Origin: Actinomadura madurae
GTDB taxonomy: Bacteria; Actinomycetota; Actinomycetes; Streptosporangiales; Streptosporangiaceae
DNA: 64,000 nt
Reading direction: 5' to 3'
NCBI RefSeq assembly: GCF_900115095.1
Contig: NZ_FOVH01000009.1
Span: 310,001-374,000 of the forward strand
The notes below the pieces were generated by a model. It searched no databases. It was not told the origin of the DNA and worked only from the letters and a program-made list of their open reading frames with translations. Shown here one piece after another: positions 59,890 through 64,000 of the stretch. A program made the position numbers and the translations under genes. Position 1 is the stretch's first letter; every line of letters begins with the position of its first letter.

Positions 59890-59906
59890 CGGGCACGGTT
59901 AGCGGG
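59881..59906. repeat. 13-bp direct repeat across two convergent stop codons
   Basis: CACGGCTAGCGGG (59881) and CACGGTTAGCGGG (59894) adjoin with period 13. The plus-strand stop TAG of the TetR gene is in the first and the minus-strand stop TAA of the receptor gene in the second, and each copy carries stops for both directions. Confidence 0.6.
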
Positions 59907-60669
59907 CGCGGGCCTCGTCGAGCCGCCGTGCGAGGGCGGCCGGGGCGCCGACGAGGGACGGGCCGTACCAGGTGAGGTCGCGCCCGCTGACGAGCGCCAC
60001 GTCGATGCCGGGGAACGCCTCGGGACCGTCGTGCTCGGTGAACGCGTACGGCTCGTCCGGCAGGACGACCAGGTCCGCGCCCGACGCGTTCAGTTCGTCC
60101 AGCGGGATCTTCGGGTACCGGTCCGGGTGACCCGCGTACACGTTGGACACGCCGAGCCGGGACAGGACGTCGCCGGTGAAGGTGTCCCGGCCGACGACCA
60201 TCCATGGCCGCCGCCAGATCGGGATGACCGCCGCGCGGGGCGCGCGCGGCGCGACGTCCGACCAGACGCGCGCCGCCTCGTCCAGCCAGGCCGGGACCGG
60301 TATCCGGCACGCCTCGGTGAGCATGCGGCGCAGCGACGTGAGGGCCTCGCCGACGGTGCGGATCTCGGTCATCCACACCGGGACGCCCGCGGCGCGCATC
60401 GCCTCGACGTCGGCGGGGCGGTTCTCCTCGGTGTTGCCGAGGACGACGTCCGGCCCCAGCTCCGCGATCTTCTCCACGTCGGGGTTCTTCGTGCCGCGCA
60501 CGCGCGGCACGTCCAGGCCCTCGGGGTGGGTGCACCAGTCGGTGGCGCCGGCGAGCAGGCCCGGCGCCGACACCGCGACCGTCTCCGTCAGCGACGGGAC
60601 GATGGACACGACCCGGCGCACCCGGTCCGGAACGGGAACCGGGGCGCCGGTGTCGTCACGCGCGGTCAT
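59899..60669 (-). CDS. Cobalamin/metal receptor-like protein (helical backbone, BtuF/FecB-like, no signal peptide)
   Basis: A 256-residue protein of the helical-backbone periplasmic-binding family: PVPDRVRRVVSIVPSLTETV, VPRVRGTKNPDVEKIAELGP (a variation of the VGxxxxPxxExVxxLxPD motif), LGNTEENRPADVEAMRAAGV, then GVSNVYAGHPDRYPKIPLDE and DLVVLPDEPYAFTEHDGP. It lacks any signal peptide or lipobox and begins directly at MTARDDTG, so as annotated it is cytosolic. It is the next gene after the B12-dependent mutase gene, 11 bp apart, on the same strand. Delivery or sensing of cobalamin for IcmF is inferred. Confidence 0.85.
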   Translation of the reverse strand: MTARDDTGAPVPVPDRVRRVVSIVPSLTETVAVSAPGLLAGATDWCTHPEGLDVPRVRGTKNPDVEKIAELGPDVVLGNTEENRPADVEAMRAAGVPVWMTEIRTVGEALTSLRRMLTEACRIPVPAWLDEAARVWSDVAPRAPRAAVIPIWRRPWMVVGRDTFTGDVLSRLGVSNVYAGHPDRYPKIPLDELNASGADLVVLPDEPYAFTEHDGPEAFPGIDVALVSGRDLTWYGPSLVGAPAALARRLDEARAR

Positions 60670-60680
60670 GAGTCGGACGA

Positions 60681-63600
60681 TCAGACGTTGCGGCGGTACT
60701 GCCCGCCCACCTCGAAGAACGCGTCGGTGATCTGCTGGAGGCTGCACACGCGCGCCGCGTCCATCAGCACCGCGAACACGTTCTCGCCCGCCCGCGCCGC
60801 CTCCTTGAGCGCGGCGAGGGCGGCCCGCGCCTCGTCGCGGTGCGCGGCCTGGTAGGTGTGGACGCGGTCGAGCTGGGAGCGCTTCTCCTCCTCGGTGGCG
60901 CGGGCCAGCTCGATCTTCTTCGGCGTGCCGTCGCCGGAGTCCGGGGTGCGGAACGTGTTGACCCCGATCAGCGGCAGGGAGCCGTCGTGCTTGCGCTGCT
61001 CGTACAGCATCGACTCGTCCTGGATGCGGCCGCGCTGGTAGCCGGTCTCCATCGCGCCGAGGACGCCGCCGCGCTCGCTGATCCGGTCGAACTCCGCCAG
61101 CACCGCCTCCTCGACCAGGCCGGTGAGCTCGTCGATGATGAACGACCCCTGCAGCGGGTTCTCGTTCATCGCGAGTCCCCACTCGCGGTTGATGATGAGC
61201 TGGATCGCCAGCGCCCGCCGCACCGACTCGGCCGTCGGCGTGGTGACGGCCTCGTCGTAGGCGTTGGTGTGCAGGCTGTTGCAGTTGTCGTAGATGGCGA
61301 TGAGCGCCTGCAGCGTGGTCCGGATGTCGTTGAAGTGCATCTCCTGCGCGTGCAGGGAGCGCCCGGACGTCTGCACGTGGTACTTGAGCTTCTGGCTGCG
61401 CTCGTTGGCGCCGTACCTGTCGCGCATGGCCACGGCCCAGATGCGGCGGGCCACCCGTCCGAGGACGTTGTACTCGGGGTCCATGCCGTTGGAGAAGAAG
61501 AACGACAGGTTGGGCGCGAAGTCGTCGATGTCCATGCCGCGCGCCAGGTAGGACTCGACGTAGGTGAACCCGTTGGCGAGGGTGAACGCGAGCTGGCTGA
61601 TGGGGTTCGCGCCCGCCTCGGCGATGTGGTAGCCGGAGATGGACACCGAGTAGAAGTTGCGGACCTTGTTGGCGATGAACCACTCCTGGATGTCGCCCAT
61701 CATCCGCAGCGAGAACTCGGTGGAGAAGATGCAGGTGTTCTGGCCCTGGTCCTCCTTGAGGATGTCGGCCTGCACGGTGCCGCGCACGGTCGACAGGACG
61801 CGCGCGCGGATCCGCGCGGCCTCCTCGGCGGACGGCTCGCGCCCGTTCTCCTCGTAGAAGGCGTCCAGCCCCTGGTCGATGGCGGTGTTGAGGAAGAACG
61901 CCAGGATCGTGGGCGCGGGGCCGTTGATGGTCATCGACACCGACGTGGTCGGCGACGACAGGTCGAACCCGTCGTATAGGGCCTTCATGTCGTCCAGCGT
62001 CGCGATCGACACCCCGGACGTGCCGACCTTGCCGTACACGTCGGGACGCTCGTCGGGGTCGCGCCCGTACAGGGTGACCGAGTCGAACGCGGTGGACAGC
62101 CGCGTGGCGGGCTGGCCCTCCGACAGGAGCTTGAAGCGCCGGTTGGTGCGGAACGGGTCGCCCTCCCCCGCGAACATGCGCGCGGGGTCCTCGTTGTCGC
62201 GCTTGAACGGGAACACCCCGGCGGTGAACGGGAACCGTCCCGGGAGGTTCTCCGACCGGAGGAACCGCAGCAGCTCGCCGTGGTCGGTGTAGCGCGGCAG
62301 CGCGACGCGCGGGATGCGGCTGCCCGACAGGGACTCGCGGGTCAGCTCGGTGCGCAGCTCCTTGTCGCGGATCTTCACGACCTGCTCGTCGCCGGAGTAC
62401 GACTCCACGACGGCCGGCCACTCCTCGATCAGCCGGGCGCTGTCCGGCGCCACGTCGCGGCGCGCCCCGTCCAGCAGCACCTCGACCTCGGAGGCGTCGG
62501 TCAGCTCCGCGCGGACCTCGGCCAGCCGCTGGACGCGCCGCACCGCCTCCATCTGCCTTGCCGTGTCCGCGTGGTAGCCGCGCACGGTCTCGGCGATGTC
62601 GGACAGGTACCGGACGCGGCCCGGCGGGATGACGGTCGCGGCGCCGGTCGACACCTTGGTCGCGGCCTCGGGCAGGGTCCCGTCCTCCAGCCGCAGCCCG
62701 TGCTCGCCCAGGAGGCCCCCGAGGTGCTGGTAGAGCGCGGTGACGCCGTCGTCGTTGAAGGTGGCCGCGCTGGTGCCGAACACGGGCATGTCATCGGGAC
62801 GCTGCCCGAACGCCTCCCGGTTCCGGACGAGCTGGCGGCCCACGTCCCGCAGTGCGTCGGCCGCGCCGCGCCGCTCGAACTTGTTGATCGCCACCACGTC
62901 CGCGAAGTCGAGCATGTCGATCTTCTCCAGCTGGGACGCGGCGCCGAACTCCGGCGTCATCACGTACAGCGACACGTCCACCAGCGGGACGATCGCGGCG
63001 TCGCCCTGCCCGATGCCGGGCGTCTCCAGGACGACCAGGTCGTATCCGGCGGCCTTGCAGGCGGTGACGATGTCCTCGATGTTCTCGGGCAGCTCCCGCG
63101 CGCCCCGGGTGGCCAGCGAGCGGAAGAACACGCGGTCGCCGTCCAGGGAGTTCATCCGGATCCGGTCGCCGAGCAGCGCGCCGCCGCCGCGCCGCCGGGT
63201 CGGGTCGACCGCCAGCACCGCGACGCGCAGCCGGTCGCCCTGGTCGACGCGCAGCCGCCGCACCAGCTCGTCGGTGAGCGACGACTTCCCGGACCCGCCC
63301 GTCCCGGTGATGCCGAGCACGGGCACCCGGCGCGCGGCGGCCGCCTCGGCGAGCCGCGCCCGGTCACTCTCCGGCAGCTTCCCGGCCTGAAGGCAGGTGA
63401 GGGTCCGCGCGAGGGCGCGCCGCCCGCCCGCCAGGACCTCCTCCACCGGGGCGGGTTCGGCGGCGAGGTCGACGTCGCAGTCGCGCACCAGCTCGTTGAT
63501 CATGCCGGGGAGGCCGAGCCGCTGCCCGTCCTCCGGCGAGAAGATCCGCACCCCCGCGCCGGAGAGCCGGTCGATCTCCTCGTGCACGATGACGCCGCCG

Positions 63601-63908
63601 CCCCCGCCGAACACGCGCACGTGCTCGGCGCCCGCCTCCTTGAGGCTGCGCGACAGGAACTCGAAGTACTCGACGTGCCCGCCCTGGTAAGAGCTGATCG
63701 CCACGCCCTGCGCGTCCTCCTCCAGGACGGCGTCGACGACCTCTCGGACCGAGCGGTCGTGCCCCAGGTGCACGACCTCGGCGCCCTGGGACTGCAGGAT
63801 GCGCCGCATGATGTTGATCGCGGCGTCGTGGCCGTCGAACAGCGCGGCCGCCGTCACGAACCGCACCGGGTGCACCGGCGCGTGCAGCTCCCCCGTCACC
63901 GTCCCCAC
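60681..63908 (-). CDS. icmF: Fused isobutyryl-CoA mutase IcmF (B12-dependent, with G-protein chaperone)
   Basis: A 1075-residue single-chain enzyme that rearranges acyl-CoA carbon skeletons, classically isobutyryl-CoA to n-butyryl-CoA, using adenosylcobalamin. N-terminal B12 domain (about 15-140) with the base-off His27 in LFDGHDAAINIMRRILQSQG; MeaI-like GTPase domain with P-loop GTGGSGKS (202-209) and VAINKFERRGAADAL; then the mutase barrel with GTSGVSIATLDDMKALYDGF, TINGPAPTILAFFLNTAIDQ, ISGYHIAEAGANPISQLAFT and SLHTNAYDEAVTTPTAESVR. The fusion order B12-G-mutase is IcmF, not methylmalonyl-CoA mutase. GTG start at 63908. Exact substrate (isobutyryl, isovaleryl or pivalyl) cannot be told here. 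Confidence 0.95.
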   Translation of the reverse strand: MGTVTGELHAPVHPVRFVTAAALFDGHDAAINIMRRILQSQGAEVVHLGHDRSVREVVDAVLEEDAQGVAISSYQGGHVEYFEFLSRSLKEAGAEHVRVFGGGGGVIVHEEIDRLSGAGVRIFSPEDGQRLGLPGMINELVRDCDVDLAAEPAPVEEVLAGGRRALARTLTCLQAGKLPESDRARLAEAAAARRVPVLGITGTGGSGKSSLTDELVRRLRVDQGDRLRVAVLAVDPTRRRGGGALLGDRIRMNSLDGDRVFFRSLATRGARELPENIEDIVTACKAAGYDLVVLETPGIGQGDAAIVPLVDVSLYVMTPEFGAASQLEKIDMLDFADVVAINKFERRGAADALRDVGRQLVRNREAFGQRPDDMPVFGTSAATFNDDGVTALYQHLGGLLGEHGLRLEDGTLPEAATKVSTGAATVIPPGRVRYLSDIAETVRGYHADTARQMEAVRRVQRLAEVRAELTDASEVEVLLDGARRDVAPDSARLIEEWPAVVESYSGDEQVVKIRDKELRTELTRESLSGSRIPRVALPRYTDHGELLRFLRSENLPGRFPFTAGVFPFKRDNEDPARMFAGEGDPFRTNRRFKLLSEGQPATRLSTAFDSVTLYGRDPDERPDVYGKVGTSGVSIATLDDMKALYDGFDLSSPTTSVSMTINGPAPTILAFFLNTAIDQGLDAFYEENGREPSAEEAARIRARVLSTVRGTVQADILKEDQGQNTCIFSTEFSLRMMGDIQEWFIANKVRNFYSVSISGYHIAEAGANPISQLAFTLANGFTYVESYLARGMDIDDFAPNLSFFFSNGMDPEYNVLGRVARRIWAVAMRDRYGANERSQKLKYHVQTSGRSLHAQEMHFNDIRTTLQALIAIYDNCNSLHTNAYDEAVTTPTAESVRRALAIQLIINREWGLAMNENPLQGSFIIDELTGLVEEAVLAEFDRISERGGVLGAMETGYQRGRIQDESMLYEQRKHDGSLPLIGVNTFRTPDSGDGTPKKIELARATEEEKRSQLDRVHTYQAAHRDEARAALAALKEAARAGENVFAVLMDAARVCSLQQITDAFFEVGGQYRRNV

Positions 63909-63916
63909 CCCAAACC

Positions 63917-63945
63917 TTGGACTTCCAATATTTGGAAGTTAAAAT
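63917..63945 (+). promoter_or_regulatory. Promoter with operator dyad, leaderless downstream gene
   Basis: TTGGAC (63917-63922), 17-bp spacer, TAAAAT (63940-63945) is one of the best promoter matches in the window. Within the spacer lies the perfect dyad ACTTCCAA-TAT-TTGGAAGT (63921-63939). The GTG at 63953 is 8 nt from the -10, so the mRNA should be leaderless. The dyad also lies 13 bp upstream of the icmF start on the opposite strand and could control both. Confidence 0.65.
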
Positions 63946-63952
63946 AGTTTCC

Positions 63953-64000
63953 GTGCGCGACGCGGTCAAGACCACATACGGTGGCCCGGTGCCCGACATA
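63953..64000 (+). CDS. Start of an unidentified gene (cut by window edge)
   Basis: GTG at 63953 begins VRDAVKTTYGGPVPDI and is open to the end. The only support is the strong promoter and leaderless spacing. Sixteen residues are too few to name it. A regulator for the icmF region is possible given the shared operator. Confidence 0.4.
   Translation, partial: MRDAVKTTYGGPVPDI

Overview
The window is about 64 kb of very GC-rich actinobacterial chromosome. A complete Pup-proteasome set, a mycothiol ligase (mshC), WYL regulators pafB/pafC, a 6C-type small RNA and several conserved actinobacterial families (SCO1664, DUF3090, DUF3099, DUF3866) point to the Actinomycetota. The gene content and style fit a Streptosporangiales/Thermomonosporaceae-like organism such as Actinomadura; that rank is an inference. 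Genes are dense with GTG starts, 1-4 bp stop/start overlaps and several probable leaderless mRNAs. I see no tRNA, rRNA, CRISPR array, insertion sequence or prophage.

1-18 kb is the pupylation/proteasome island, almost all on the minus strand: trmI, mpa, dop, pup, an HNH/endonuclease VII-type protein, prcB, prcA, pafA, a double-FKBP lipoprotein, an iron-sulfur-type HTH regulator with a DUF3291 partner, pafB, pafC, a small membrane protein and tatA (cut by the window edge). A plus-strand DUF3866 gene sits inside. Dop deamidates the GGQ end of Pup, PafA ligates Pup to targets, Mpa (C-terminal GQYL) unfolds them and PrcAB degrades them; PafBC controls a DNA-damage response. An M50 protease and a RecB-type nuclease with an Fe-S cysteine set follow.

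18-31 kb is transport and signalling: a NarL-type two-component pair next to a MacB-like ATPase/FtsX permease pair, then an oligopeptide ABC operon in the order oppC-oppA-oppB-oppD-oppF. 31-47 kb is housekeeping: a HAD phosphatase, a universal stress protein, PAC2, a SpoU methyltransferase, a Ser/Thr kinase, mshC, two orphan dipeptide permease genes, an NRDE protein, the SCO1664/DUF3090/phosphoglycerate-mutase trio, corA, an aldo/keto reductase and a RecD2-like protein whose ATPase motifs are destroyed. 47-64 kb holds a secreted protein, fabG-fabI, tldD-tldE, dodecin, DUF3099, the 6C RNA, a membrane pseudokinase with a VWA/solute-binding protein, an acyl-CoA dehydrogenase/SDR/TetR operon, and a B12-dependent fused acyl-CoA mutase (IcmF) beside a cobalamin-receptor-like protein.

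Most notable observations: the nuclease gene inside the proteasome operon, whose start codon lies in a 17-bp RNA hairpin; a sharp GC-skew reversal at that same place; a duplicated operator for an Fe-S-type repressor; a three-loop 6C RNA; a dead RecD-like helicase; and short direct repeats that copy stop codons just past the ends of several genes.
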